Of a stretch of 64,000 nucleotides of DNA, positions 15,426-23,334 are shown piece after piece. The notes under the pieces were generated by a model, which saw only the letters and a list, made by a program, of their open reading frames with translations, was not told the DNA's origin and searched no databases. The translations under genes were made by a program, and so were the position numbers. Source of the DNA: Janthinobacterium sp. 64 (lineage in GTDB: Bacteria > Pseudomonadota > Gammaproteobacteria > Burkholderiales > Burkholderiaceae_D); contig NZ_PHUG01000001.1 of assembly GCF_002813325.1 (NCBI RefSeq), forward strand, positions 5,332,001 through 5,396,000, written 5' to 3'. Position 1 is the stretch's first letter. Every line of letters begins with the position of its first letter.

Positions 15426-15908
15426 ATGAAATTGAAATTTATCGTTGCCGGCATTCTGGCCGCGGCGTCGTTCAGTGCTTCTGCAGGTGATCAATCCATT
15501 AATGTTAATGCTAATGGCCACGCGCATGCCTTCAACGCTGTCGTCGACGATGGCATCCTGTCCGGCGGCCTCGATGAAATCCTCCTCACCGGCTTGGGCG
15601 CTGGCAAGTACAACATCGGCTTGACGATTAGCGGCCAGAACCTTTCGTTTGATGCGCTGACATCGAACTTGAACGGCAAGCTGGGTGAATCATTATCGAC
15701 TGGCAGCCTGCGCTTCTTTGGCGTGGAATATACCGGTGTCGGTCCGTTCAAGTTGCAACTGTTCGGTGAATCCTTGGCTGGCGCCAATTACACGGGGACG
15801 TACACCGTCAGCGCCGTGCCTGAGCCAGCAACCTATGGCATGCTGCTGGGCGGCCTGGGCCTGTTGGGCTTCATGGCGCGTCGCCGTGCCGCAAAAAAGG
15901 CAGCCTGA
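15426..15908 (+). CDS. FxDxF-type PEP-CTERM protein
   Basis: A 160-residue exported protein: signal peptide to about residue 20 (ending ASA), a compact beta-rich body containing SGQNLSFDALTSNLNG and a C-terminal sorting signal (PEPATYGMLLGG, hydrophobic helix, RRRAAKK). The body resembles the family named FxDxF PEP-CTERM. AAGGG precedes the ATG. It is a single-gene unit with its own terminator, behind a structured leader and a possible sigma-54 promoter. Probably exported, processed by exosortase and associated with the matrix or envelope. Confidence 0.87.
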   Translation: MKLKFIVAGILAAASFSASAGDQSINVNANGHAHAFNAVVDDGILSGGLDEILLTGLGAGKYNIGLTISGQNLSFDALTSNLNGKLGESLSTGSLRFFGVEYTGVGPFKLQLFGESLAGANYTGTYTVSAVPEPATYGMLLGGLGLLGFMARRRAAKKAA

Positions 15909-15932
15909 TCTCGCTGCCTTGCCGTATCGCTA

Positions 15933-15963
15933 AACCCGCCCGCATCCCGGCGGGTTTTTTTTT
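15933..15963 (+). terminator. Rho-independent terminator of the PEP-CTERM gene, carrying an IS insertion
   Basis: AACCCGCC and GGCGGGTT form the stem, followed by nine T residues (15955-15963). The IS element starts directly after the T-run, and another nine T residues follow its right end. Confidence 0.9.
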
Positions 15964-17017
15964 GGCTATGTCACCGTCAGATGTGGGAATGTCCCCAAAG
16001 TGGCTCTGAGCAAGCTTTCGGGGGACAATATTCTCCGTGCGTCGAGTATCCAGCGCCAGCCCAGGTAGTTCGGCAGGTAGCGCGTGGCCACGCCATGAAA
16101 CGCACGCAGCCAGCCGCGCAACCTGCTGTGATACGCATTGACGTTCTGCACATGCACCGTGCCGCGCACGCGAACGCCGGCCCGCAAGTTAACGGCCGCA
16201 TGCCCGATGCCGATCTCCCTGGCAAACACGGGATAGGCCGGATGGCCATCGCTCACCAACAAGATGTCACGGTCGATCACCGCTGGCAGGCAGGCGTGCA
16301 GTTTGGCCTTGCTCAGCTGGCCCATGCCGGCAATGAAGTCGACGGTTTGGCCGGTGCGGTCGCGCGCCACCAGCACGCACACCTGCTCATTGGAAATGCC
16401 ACGCTGGCTGGCGCGGCCTCCGCGCTTGCGCGCCGGACGCGTCATGTGTTTTGAACCTTTCTGCGACTCCAGCACATACATCTCGTCGGCTTCGGTAATG
16501 CCATGCAGGCAGCGCGGCCGGTCGGTCTTGGCCAGCGCGAGGAAACGGTGGCGCCAGCGAAAGCTGGTGTTGCGATGGATATGCACCTTGCTGGCCGCCT
16601 TGCGTACCGAAAGCGAGTTGAGCAGGCAATCGGCATAGGCCAGCCAGCGTTCCTTGTGGTGCAGATGCGCCAGCGGCGTGCCGCTCAAGGCGTTGAAGGT
16701 TTTGCGGCAAGGCACGCAGCGATAGCGCTGCAGACCGTGGGCCTGGCCGTGACGGTGGAAATGTGTCGATCGGCAACTGGGACAATGCAGTTGCGCCAGC
16801 GCTGTTTGCTCGATCAGGACGACGGCCGCAGCCTGTGGCGCGCTGGTGCGCAATAATTCGCTGCTGGCAAGACGCTGGCGGTGCGACAGTTGCGGGAATT
16901 GGCTGGCGAAGGTCTGCCACTGGGTGGCGTCCATGATCGGCTCCTTGAAAGGAAATACCTGATCCAGTTAGACCTCAGCAACTGTGGCGCGTTCCCACCG
17001 CTTTCGGTGACAGCGCC
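15964..17017 (-). mobile_element. IS1595-family insertion sequence, complete
   Basis: The element is 1054 bp. Its ends form imperfect inverted repeats of about 28 bases: left GGCTATGTCACCG..GTGGGAA, right (reverse complement) GGCGCTGTCACCG..GTGGGAA. A single transposase gene fills it. It is flanked on both sides by T9, consistent with the 8-bp target duplication of IS1595 elements (here TTTTTTTT). The transposase frame is intact, so the copy may be active. Confidence 0.88.
15966..16934 (-). CDS. IS1595 family transposase
   Basis: A 322-residue transposase. The N-terminal zinc ribbon (CPSC then CVPC, about residues 51-82) and a helix-turn-helix region (VRKAASKVHIHRNT) are followed by the ISXO2-like DDE catalytic domain: EADEMYVLES (about 148), VSDGHPAY (about 227) and NVNAYHSRLRGW (about 260). 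Length and domain order match single-ORF IS1595 members. The stop codon lies inside the left inverted repeat and the start is about 80 bases from the right end. No frameshift or stop is seen. Confidence 0.92.
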   Translation of the reverse strand: MDATQWQTFASQFPQLSHRQRLASSELLRTSAPQAAAVVLIEQTALAQLHCPSCRSTHFHRHGQAHGLQRYRCVPCRKTFNALSGTPLAHLHHKERWLAYADCLLNSLSVRKAASKVHIHRNTSFRWRHRFLALAKTDRPRCLHGITEADEMYVLESQKGSKHMTRPARKRGGRASQRGISNEQVCVLVARDRTGQTVDFIAGMGQLSKAKLHACLPAVIDRDILLVSDGHPAYPVFAREIGIGHAAVNLRAGVRVRGTVHVQNVNAYHSRLRGWLRAFHGVATRYLPNYLGWRWILDARRILSPESLLRATLGTFPHLTVT

Positions 17018-17026
17018 TTTTTTTTT

Positions 17027-17050
17027 CGCCCCGCCACATGGTGCGGGGCG
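17027..17050. other. GC-rich hairpin next to the IS right end
   Basis: CGCCCCGC and GCGGGGCG flank an 8-base loop. Read in the direction of murJ it is followed by A9 rather than T9, so it is not a standard terminator; it may still stabilise the murJ transcript end. Confidence 0.5.
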
Positions 17051-17094
17051 TCCTGCCGACGGCAAGGCGCCGGCAGCGGGGCCTGCGCCGCGCG

Positions 17095-18642
17095 TCAGGC
17101 GTTGCGCTTGAAGTCGCGGAAGCGGAAGCCAACTAAAAATAGGGTGGCAAAGTACGCCACGCCACACAGGCTCACCACCAGGGCCAGCGCGCCGGCCCGC
17201 AGCAGCGGATGGGCTTGCATAGCGATCCAGTCGATGCGCATGGCGCCAGCATACGCCACGCCGCCCATCACGATGAGTGCCGGCAGCAGGCGCAGGAAGA
17301 ACTTGGCCCAGCCCGGTTTCGGCTGGTAGATGCCGCGCTTGCGCAAGCCCCAGTACAGAAAGCTGGCGTTCAGGCAGGCGCCCAGGCCGATCGACAGGGC
17401 CAGGCCGGCCACGGCGATGTAGGGCACGAACAGCAGATTCATCAATTGCGTGGCGATCAGCACGCCGATGGCGATTTTCACGGGCGTGCGGATGTCCTGG
17501 CGCGCATAGAACGCGGGCGCCAGGGTTTTCACGAGGATGATGCCGATCAGGCCCAGGCTGTAGGCCACCAGCGGCTGCGTCGACATGGCCACCGATTCGG
17601 CCGTGAATTTGCCGTAGTGAAATAATGTCGCGATCAGCGGCGTGGCCAGGGTCGCCATGCCGACGGCGGCGGGCAGGGCCAGCAGGAAAGTCAGGCGCAA
17701 GCCCCAGTCCAGCAGGGCCGAGTATTCCGTCTTGTCGCCATCCACGTTGGCCTTCGACAGGCTGGGTAGCAAGATGGTACCCAGGGCCACGCCCAGCATC
17801 GCGGTCGGAAATTCCATCAGGCGGTCCGCATACGACAGCCAGGAAATGCTGCCCTCCGTCAGGCGCGAGGCGATGCTGGTGTTGATCATCAGGCTGATCT
17901 GGGCTGCCGAGACGGCGAACACGGCCGGCCCCATCTTTTTCAGCACGCGGCGCACGCCGCCGTCGGACAGGCCGATGGCGGGATTGAGCGACAGGCGCGG
18001 CAGCATGCCGATCTTGATCAGCGCGGGTATCTGGATGGCCACCTGCAGCAGGCCGCCAGCGAACACGGCAATGGCCATGGCGTAGATCGGCTGTTTCAGG
18101 TGCGGCGCGAGAAATAGCGAGGCGGCGATGAACGACAGGTTCAGCAGCACCGGCGTGAAGGCGGGAATCTTGAATTCGCGCCAGGTATTCAGAATGCCGC
18201 CCGCCAGGGCCACGAAGGACATGCAAGTAATATAAGGGAACATCAGCCGCGTCATCCACACGGCCGCGTCAAAGGCGCCCGCGTCCTTGGTCAGGCCCGT
18301 GGCGATCGCATACACGAACCACGGCGCGCCGACGATGCCGATGGCGGACACGAGCAACGTGGCCCAGACCAGGGTGGTGGCGACATGGTCGGCCAGTTGC
18401 TTGCTCGCTTCCTGGCCATGCTGGTTCTTGTATTCAGACAAGATCGGCACGAAGGCTTGCGAGAACGCGCCCTCGGCAAACAAGCGGCGCAACAGGTTGG
18501 GGATGCGGAAGGCAACAATGAAGGCGTCCGTGTAGGCGCCGGCGCCAAAGGCGCGCGCGAACAGGCTTTCGCGCAATAATCCGGTTACACGGGACAGCAT
18601 GGTCATGCTGGAGATGGCGGCGAGGGTTTTAAGCAAGTTCAT
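17095..18642 (-). CDS. murJ: Lipid II flippase MurJ
   Basis: A 515-residue integral membrane protein of the MOP superfamily, with about 14 transmembrane segments. It flips undecaprenyl-linked lipid II across the inner membrane for peptidoglycan synthesis. The N-terminus (SMTMLSRVTGLLRESLFARAFGAG) and RLFAEGAFSQAFVPI are diagnostic of MurJ/MviN, and the length is normal. In many betaproteobacteria murJ is divergent from rpsT, exactly as here. The IS element now lies directly downstream. Confidence 0.96.
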   Translation of the reverse strand: MNLLKTLAAISSMTMLSRVTGLLRESLFARAFGAGAYTDAFIVAFRIPNLLRRLFAEGAFSQAFVPILSEYKNQHGQEASKQLADHVATTLVWATLLVSAIGIVGAPWFVYAIATGLTKDAGAFDAAVWMTRLMFPYITCMSFVALAGGILNTWREFKIPAFTPVLLNLSFIAASLFLAPHLKQPIYAMAIAVFAGGLLQVAIQIPALIKIGMLPRLSLNPAIGLSDGGVRRVLKKMGPAVFAVSAAQISLMINTSIASRLTEGSISWLSYADRLMEFPTAMLGVALGTILLPSLSKANVDGDKTEYSALLDWGLRLTFLLALPAAVGMATLATPLIATLFHYGKFTAESVAMSTQPLVAYSLGLIGIILVKTLAPAFYARQDIRTPVKIAIGVLIATQLMNLLFVPYIAVAGLALSIGLGACLNASFLYWGLRKRGIYQPKPGWAKFFLRLLPALIVMGGVAYAGAMRIDWIAMQAHPLLRAGALALVVSLCGVAYFATLFLVGFRFRDFKRNA

Positions 18643-18950
18643 GGGGGCAGATTATAGCCGGGCGCGCTCCCGTTAAACGCTTAAAATATGGTAACAATTG
18701 CTGCCGATTTGCCGCCGATTCACCCTTGCCAGGCCCATTTTCAGGTGTTTTTGTTGTCACACACGGTTTTTTGATTTGCCCCCGCTTGAAAATATCGCTA
18801 TAATCGAAGGCTGTACAGAATTCTGTTACGCAGACACTAATGTTTGACAGGCACTGGTTTGGCACACATGGTTCGGCAGACGCACAGAACGCACCGGTTG
18901 GCAAACACTAATGTTTGCAAACGCACTTTGACCCTGTTTTAGGAAATTCC
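18643..18950. other. murJ-rpsT divergent intergenic region
   Basis: A 308-bp region holding the rpsT promoter (18776-18804) and a leader of about 140 bases. The 13-base sequence ACACTAATGTTTG occurs twice (18834-18846 and 18905-18917). The second copy lies in a GCAAAC / GTTTGC dyad about 30 bases before the rpsT start. Confidence 0.6.
18776..18804 (+). promoter_or_regulatory. Predicted sigma-70 promoter of rpsT
   Basis: TTGCCC, a 17-base spacer and a perfect TATAAT. It is the strongest match in the region and leaves a leader of roughly 140 bases before rpsT. Confidence 0.65.
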
Positions 18951-19217
18951 ATGGCAAATACCGCACAAGCGCGCAAACGCGCTCGTCAAGCAGTTAAGCA
19001 AAACGCACACAATTCGTCCCAACGTTCGACCTTGCGCACGGCTATCAAAGCTGCTCGCAAAGCGATCCAGGGCGGCGACAAGGCAGCTGCTGCTGCAATC
19101 TTCCAAGCATCCGTGTCGACCATCGACCGTATCGCTGACAAGAAGATCATCCACAAAAACAAGGCAGCTCGCCATAAGAGCCGTCTGGCAGCTGCCTTGA
19201 AAGCACTGTCCGCTTAA
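18951..19217 (+). CDS. rpsT: 30S ribosomal protein S20
   Basis: An 88-residue, highly basic protein beginning [13 protein letters not shown], the conserved start of S20, with three helices that bind the 5' domain of 16S rRNA. The ATG at 18951 follows AGGA; an in-frame upstream ATG at 18915 would add a non-conserved extension. Ends in the usual Ala/Lys-rich helix. Followed by a terminator and divergent from murJ. The codon choice is markedly biased, as expected for a highly expressed gene. Confidence 0.97.
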   Translation: MANTAQARKRARQAVKQNAHNSSQRSTLRTAIKAARKAIQGGDKAAAAAIFQASVSTIDRIADKKIIHKNKAARHKSRLAAALKALSA

Positions 19218-19285
19218 TATTCGCCAGCAGGCAAGCCACCATGGTGGCCTTGCCTGTGCCGGTACGCTGGCACTGGTTGAAAAGC

Positions 19286-19318
19286 AAAAACCCGCAGATT
19301 CATTCTGGCGGGTTTTTT
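19286..19318. terminator. Bidirectional terminator between rpsT and the DUF192 gene
   Basis: CCCGC and GCGGG pair with AGA/TCT inside and one bulged G; T6 follows on the plus strand and a T-rich run (from AAAAGCAAAAA) on the minus strand. It can serve both converging genes. Confidence 0.8.
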
Positions 19319-19349
19319 CGCGTTTCTTTGCGGCCGCGGCCGCCATTAT

Positions 19350-19802
19350 TTAGCGCGTCGCGGGCAGGTTGCCGATGCTCATGCCCGGCTTGATGTTTTT
19401 TTGCTTGAACCAGCCCAGGTTCATTTCCAGCGCATAGCGCACGGGCACGGTTTTGGTCGAGCAATGGCTGTCGAGCGTGTGCGCTTGCATGTCTTCGATG
19501 TTGACGATCTTGCCGCTGGCATCGATAAAGGCCACGGACAGGGGCAGCGGCGTGTTTTTCATCCACATGCATTGCGTCGATGGATTGCCAAAGACGAACA
19601 GCATGCCCGCATTGGGCGGCATCTTTTCACGGTACATCAAGCCTTGTTCGCGTTGCGCTTCCGTAGCGGCCACTTCCGCCTGAATCAAATGCATGCCGGC
19701 CGAGAGCTGCACGCTCTTGCCTTGCGGTGTTTGCGCTTGCGCAATGCTGGCACACGCCAGCACGGTGATGGACAGGCTGAGACGGCGAAGGGAAATTTTC
19801 AT
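19350..19802 (-). CDS. DUF192 domain protein, periplasmic
   Basis: A 150-residue protein with a signal peptide (to about residue 23, ending AQA) and a DUF192 domain over nearly the whole remainder. Characteristic motifs are REQGLMYREKMP, GMLFVF, MWMKNTPLPLSVAFID and LEMNLGW. The family is widespread and its function is not established. The gene is convergent with rpsT and shares its terminator. Confidence 0.9.
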   Translation of the reverse strand: MKISLRRLSLSITVLACASIAQAQTPQGKSVQLSAGMHLIQAEVAATEAQREQGLMYREKMPPNAGMLFVFGNPSTQCMWMKNTPLPLSVAFIDASGKIVNIEDMQAHTLDSHCSTKTVPVRYALEMNLGWFKQKNIKPGMSIGNLPATR

Positions 19803-19933
19803 GGCGCGGGACGGTGGCTGCGAAGCGGCGATTAAGCCATGCTGGCGGCTGCCTGGTCAAGCATGCTGCCTGGCCGCAGCGAAAGCGTGGGGTTACAGCA
19901 ACATAGTCGCTGCCGTCACCCCGGGAACGACGC

Positions 19934-20203
19934 TTACTTCATCGGCTTGCCTGCTTCAGCGGCCGGCTGCTTCGTCTTGCGCGGCTGCGGAATCAGGCGT
20001 GGTGCATCGGTTGCGGCCGAGGCGTTGACCGAGGCCGCTGCCGGCTTGACGGCATCGGTGGCAGCCGAGGCATGGCTGGCTGCCGATGCGGGTGGAGGCT
20101 TGATGGCATCGGTCGCGGCGGAAGCGTGCACCTTGGCGCCCGATTGCGCCAGTGCGGCGCCAGCAAACAGGGTAGCGGCCAGGGCCAGGATTACTTTTTT
20201 CAT
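19934..20203 (-). CDS. Small secreted protein with ASAATDA repeats
   Basis: An 89-residue protein with a signal peptide (MKKVILALAATLFAGAALA) and a mature part of about 70 residues with three copies of ASAATDA separated by Lys/Pro/Ala-rich linkers, ending in a basic tail (RLIPQPRKTKQ). No known domain. It is probably disordered and periplasmic or secreted. Two adjacent ATGs exist; the second is preferred because AAGGAAAG is then at normal distance. Function unknown. Confidence 0.65.
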   Translation of the reverse strand: MKKVILALAATLFAGAALAQSGAKVHASAATDAIKPPPASAASHASAATDAVKPAAASVNASAATDAPRLIPQPRKTKQPAAEAGKPMK

Positions 20204-20313
20204 CATCTTTCCTTTTCCGTCATGTGAAGGTCAGATGATTTTAATGCATTATCTAAAAATAAATAGTGCTTATTGGAAAAATTCGATGACGAGGCTGTTT
20301 TTTCTTGTCCTGT

Positions 20314-20877
20314 TCACGCTTTTCCAATGTTCTCGGCCGGCACTTCACACCATTCGCCTGGCAGCAGAGGGTGGCTGGCCAGCGAGAACGGGCCGATGGC
20401 GCTGCGCACCAGGCGCAGGGTAGGCAGGCCGACGGCAGCCGTCATGCGCCGCACTTGCCGGTTTTTTCCTTCTTTTAAGGTGATCGCCAGCCACGAGGTC
20501 GGCTTGTCGGCGCGCGCGCGGATCGGCGGATTGCGCGGCCACAGCCAGTCCGGCTCGGCGATGCGCACGGCCTTGCACGGCTTGGTGATGAAGTCACCCA
20601 GGTCCAGCGGCGCCTGCAGGCGCGCCAGGCTGGCCGTATCGGGCACGCCATCGACTTGCACCAGATAGGTTTTCGCTTCCTTGCGGTCGGGGTGGCTGAT
20701 CTCGTGCTGCAGGCGGCCGTCGTCCGTCAGCAGCAGCAAGCCTTCGCTGTCGGCGTCGAGCCGGCCGGCCGGGTAAATGCCGGGAATGGTCAAATGGTCG
20801 GCCAGCGTGGCGCGGCCATCCTGCGGTGAAAACTGGCACAGGACCTGGAATGGTTTATTGAAGAGAATGAGTGGCAT
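20314..20877 (-). CDS. rluE: 23S rRNA pseudouridine synthase, RluE type
   Basis: A 187-residue RsuA/RluB-E family enzyme without an S4 domain, as is typical of RluE, which modifies a uridine of 23S rRNA. The catalytic motif is AGRLDADSEGLLLLT (Asp about residue 40). The C-terminal EGKNRQVRRMTAAVGLPTLRLVR is the conserved RNA-binding part. The start MPLILFNKPF agrees with family members, although its ribosome binding site is weak; an upstream frame to 20925 adds a non-conserved extension. Divergent from icd. Confidence 0.88.
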   Translation of the reverse strand: MPLILFNKPFQVLCQFSPQDGRATLADHLTIPGIYPAGRLDADSEGLLLLTDDGRLQHEISHPDRKEAKTYLVQVDGVPDTASLARLQAPLDLGDFITKPCKAVRIAEPDWLWPRNPPIRARADKPTSWLAITLKEGKNRQVRRMTAAVGLPTLRLVRSAIGPFSLASHPLLPGEWCEVPAENIGKA

Positions 20878-21157
20878 GCTGGATAAATGGATGCAAACGA
20901 TGGTGGCTGCTGGTCGGCGCCGCAAAAGCGTGGCGCCCTGTAAGATTGTGGTGCATAATGTGAAACGTTAGTCTTATGTCTTATAGAAGACTATGGCGCT
21001 GCGCTTCTTTGGCGCTGCGGATGGCCCGGCGGTTCTTTCCCTGCTAAAGTGCGTTGTTGCCGCCCTGTTCGGACTTGTTTTTGTAAACTCTGCAACCGCA
21101 GAGCGCGTCGCCGGCCCGTGTTGCCCGCCAGCGGTGTGTCCCACTTCGGAGATCACG

Positions 21158-22411
21158 ATGTACCAACATATCACTGTACCTGCTGACGGCCAAAAAATCA
21201 CCGTCAACGCCGATTTTTCGCTGAATGTACCAGATAATCCCATCGTTCCCTTCATTGAAGGCGATGGCACGGGCATCGATATCAGCCCGGTCATGATCAA
21301 GGTGATCGACGCAGCCGTTGCCAAAGCCTATGGCGGTGCGCGCAAGATCAGCTGGATGGAAATCTACGCGGGCGAAAAATCGACGAATGTGTACGGCCCC
21401 GACGTGTGGCTGCCGGAAGAAACCCTGCAAGTACTCAAAGATTACGTCGTCTCCATCAAGGGCCCGCTGACGACGCCCGTCGGCGGCGGCATCCGTTCGC
21501 TGAACGTGGCCCTGCGCCAGCAGCTCGATCTGTACGTCTGCCTGCGTCCCGTGCGCTACTTCACGGGCGTGCCGTCGCCCGTGAAAGAGCCGGAAAAGAC
21601 GGACATGGTGATTTTCCGCGAAAATTCGGAAGATATCTATGCCGGCATCGAATACCAGCAGGGCTCGCCCGAAGCCAAAAAATTGATGGATTTCCTGATC
21701 AATGAAATGGGCGTGACGAAGATACGCTTCCCGGCCACGTCGGGCCTGGGCATCAAGCCCGTCTCCATCGAAGGCACGCAGCGCCTGGTGCGCAAGGCCA
21801 TCCAGTACGCGATCGACAATGACAAGCCATCCGTGACGATCGTGCACAAAGGCAACATCATGAAATACACGGAAGGCGGCTTCCGCGACTGGGCGTATGC
21901 GCTGGCGCAAACGGAATTCGGCGCCGAGCTGATCGATGGTGGTCCATGGTGCAAGTTCAAGAATCCGAAGACGGGCCGCGACATCATCGTCAAGGATTCC
22001 ATCGCTGACGCGTTCCTGCAACAGATTTTGCTGCGTCCGGCCGAATACAGCGTCATCGCCACCCTGAATTTGAACGGCGATTACATTTCCGACGCGCTGG
22101 CGGCGCAAGTGGGCGGCATCGGCATCGCGCCGGGCGCCAACCTGTCCGACTCCGTGGCCATGTTCGAAGCGACGCACGGCACGGCGCCGAAGTACGCGGG
22201 CAAGGATTATGTGAATCCCGGTTCCTTGATTTTGTCGGCGGAAATGATGCTGCGCCACATGGGCTGGCTGGAAGCGGCCGACCTGGTTATTTCATCGATG
22301 CAAAAATCGATCGCCTCGAAGCGCGTCACCTATGACTTCGCCCGCCTGATGGAAGGCGCGACGCAAGTGTCGTGCTCCGGTTTCGGCGACGTGATGATCG
22401 AGCACATGTAA
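21158..22411 (+). CDS. icd: Isocitrate dehydrogenase (NADP+)
   Basis: A 417-residue TCA cycle enzyme converting isocitrate to 2-oxoglutarate with NADP+. The substrate loop [13 protein letters not shown] contains the Ser phosphorylated in E. coli by Ace[28 protein letters not shown] and [17 protein letters not shown] match bacterial Icd. The ATG at 21158 has GGAG eight bases before it and begins MYQHI; an in-frame extension from 20993 is not conserved. Upstream of the common betaproteobacterial neighbours cspA and clpS. Confidence 0.97.
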   Translation: MYQHITVPADGQKITVNADFSLNVPDNPIVPFIEGDGTGIDISPVMIKVIDAAVAKAYGGARKISWMEIYAGEKSTNVYGPDVWLPEETLQVLKDYVVSIKGPLTTPVGGGIRSLNVALRQQLDLYVCLRPVRYFTGVPSPVKEPEKTDMVIFRENSEDIYAGIEYQQGSPEAKKLMDFLINEMGVTKIRFPATSGLGIKPVSIEGTQRLVRKAIQYAIDNDKPSVTIVHKGNIMKYTEGGFRDWAYALAQTEFGAELIDGGPWCKFKNPKTGRDIIVKDSIADAFLQQILLRPAEYSVIATLNLNGDYISDALAAQVGGIGIAPGANLSDSVAMFEATHGTAPKYAGKDYVNPGSLILSAEMMLRHMGWLEAADLVISSMQKSIASKRVTYDFARLMEGATQVSCSGFGDVMIEHM

Positions 22412-22451
22412 CACGCGGGGCAGGGCAGGGTGCAGCGCACCCTGCGGACGA

Positions 22452-22484
22452 AAAAAAACCCCGCTTCAAGGAAGCGGGGTTTTT
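22452..22484. terminator. Bidirectional terminator between icd and cspA
   Basis: AACCCCGCTTC pairs with GAAGCGGGGTT around AAG, preceded by an A-run and followed by a T-run, so it can stop transcription from both converging genes. Confidence 0.93.
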
Positions 22485-22506
22485 CACATCTGAGGGCCGG
22501 CGATGC

Positions 22507-22710
22507 TTAGGCTGCTTGGATGTTGGAAGCTTGCTTGCCTTTAGGGCCTTGCGTGACTTCGAATTGAACTTTTTGACCTTCTTTGAGGGTCTTGAAACCG
22601 TTCATGTTGATTGCGGAGAAATGAGCAAACAAATCTTCGCCGCCATCATCTGGAGTGATGAAGCCAAAACCTTTGGAATCATTGAACCACTTAACTGTAC
22701 CTGTTGCCAT
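22507..22710 (-). CDS. cspA: Cold-shock protein, CspA family
   Basis: A 67-residue single cold-shock domain. RNP1 (KGFGFITP) and RNP2 (LFAHFSAI) are present and bind single-stranded RNA/DNA. Starts [11 protein letters not shown], the conserved N-terminus; an upstream in-frame start would add five residues. Convergent with icd. The long leader on its 5' side is usual for cold-shock genes. Confidence 0.95.
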   Translation of the reverse strand: MATGTVKWFNDSKGFGFITPDDGGEDLFAHFSAINMNGFKTLKEGQKVQFEVTQGPKGKQASNIQAA

Positions 22711-23031
22711 AAAAAGAACTTTCAAAATTAAAACAAATCACACGAGCCATAAAAGCAAGAAGCTTCTTGCCCCCTCCTCGACGTCTCACTTCTTATCAAG
22801 CTGTACATTACTGCAACAGTCGATACAGCATTGTTGGCGGAATAAATAATGAAGTCAAGCGCTTTTCCATCGATATTGCCAAATTCTTCACGACAACCAA
22901 AAAAGCAACTCTTGATTTTGACAGCAAGGTCGCCATCTGCGCACTATTAAGAAAACGCGTAAGATTGAAAACAATTGGAAAGGCGTAGATATTGCGCATG
23001 ACAACCACTGTGAAAGCATTAGAATAAGCGT
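22711..23031. other. cspA-clpS divergent intergenic region
   Basis: A 321-bp AT-rich region containing the cspA leader and the promoters for cspA (minus) and clpS (plus). A TTGAAA at 22965 with TAGATA 15 bases later is a weak candidate for clpS. No strong terminator or dyad was seen. Confidence 0.5.
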
Positions 23032-23334
23032 ATGGCAACCAAGCACGACACAGAAACCCTGCTGGAGCGGCAAGTGCTGAAGCCGCCACCGCTCTACCAG
23101 GTGGCCTTGCTCAATGACGACTACACCCCGATGGAATTCGTGGTGGCCATCATTGAGGAGTATTTCAACAAGGACCGTGAAACGGCGACGCAAATCATGC
23201 TCAGTGTTCATCGCTACGGCAAAGGAGTGTGCGGCGTGTTCTCTAAAGATATAGCGTGTACCAAAGTGGAGTTCGTTTTAACGCATGCGCGCAAGGCGGG
23301 GCACCCCCTGCAGTGCGTGATGGAGGAAGTATGA
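23032..23334 (+). CDS. clpS: ATP-dependent Clp protease adaptor ClpS
   Basis: A 100-residue adaptor that delivers N-degron substrates to ClpA. The conserved core includes [12 protein letters not shown] (substrate pocket Asn/Asp) and [16 protein letters not shown]; the flexible N-terminal extension is present. The stop codon overlaps the clpA start. Standard clpS-clpA operon. Confidence 0.97.
   Translation: MATKHDTETLLERQVLKPPPLYQVALLNDDYTPMEFVVAIIEEYFNKDRETATQIMLSVHRYGKGVCGVFSKDIACTKVEFVLTHARKAGHPLQCVMEEV

Noticed and set aside
17018..17050. Terminator for murJ
   Set aside because: In the murJ direction the hairpin is followed by A9, not T9.
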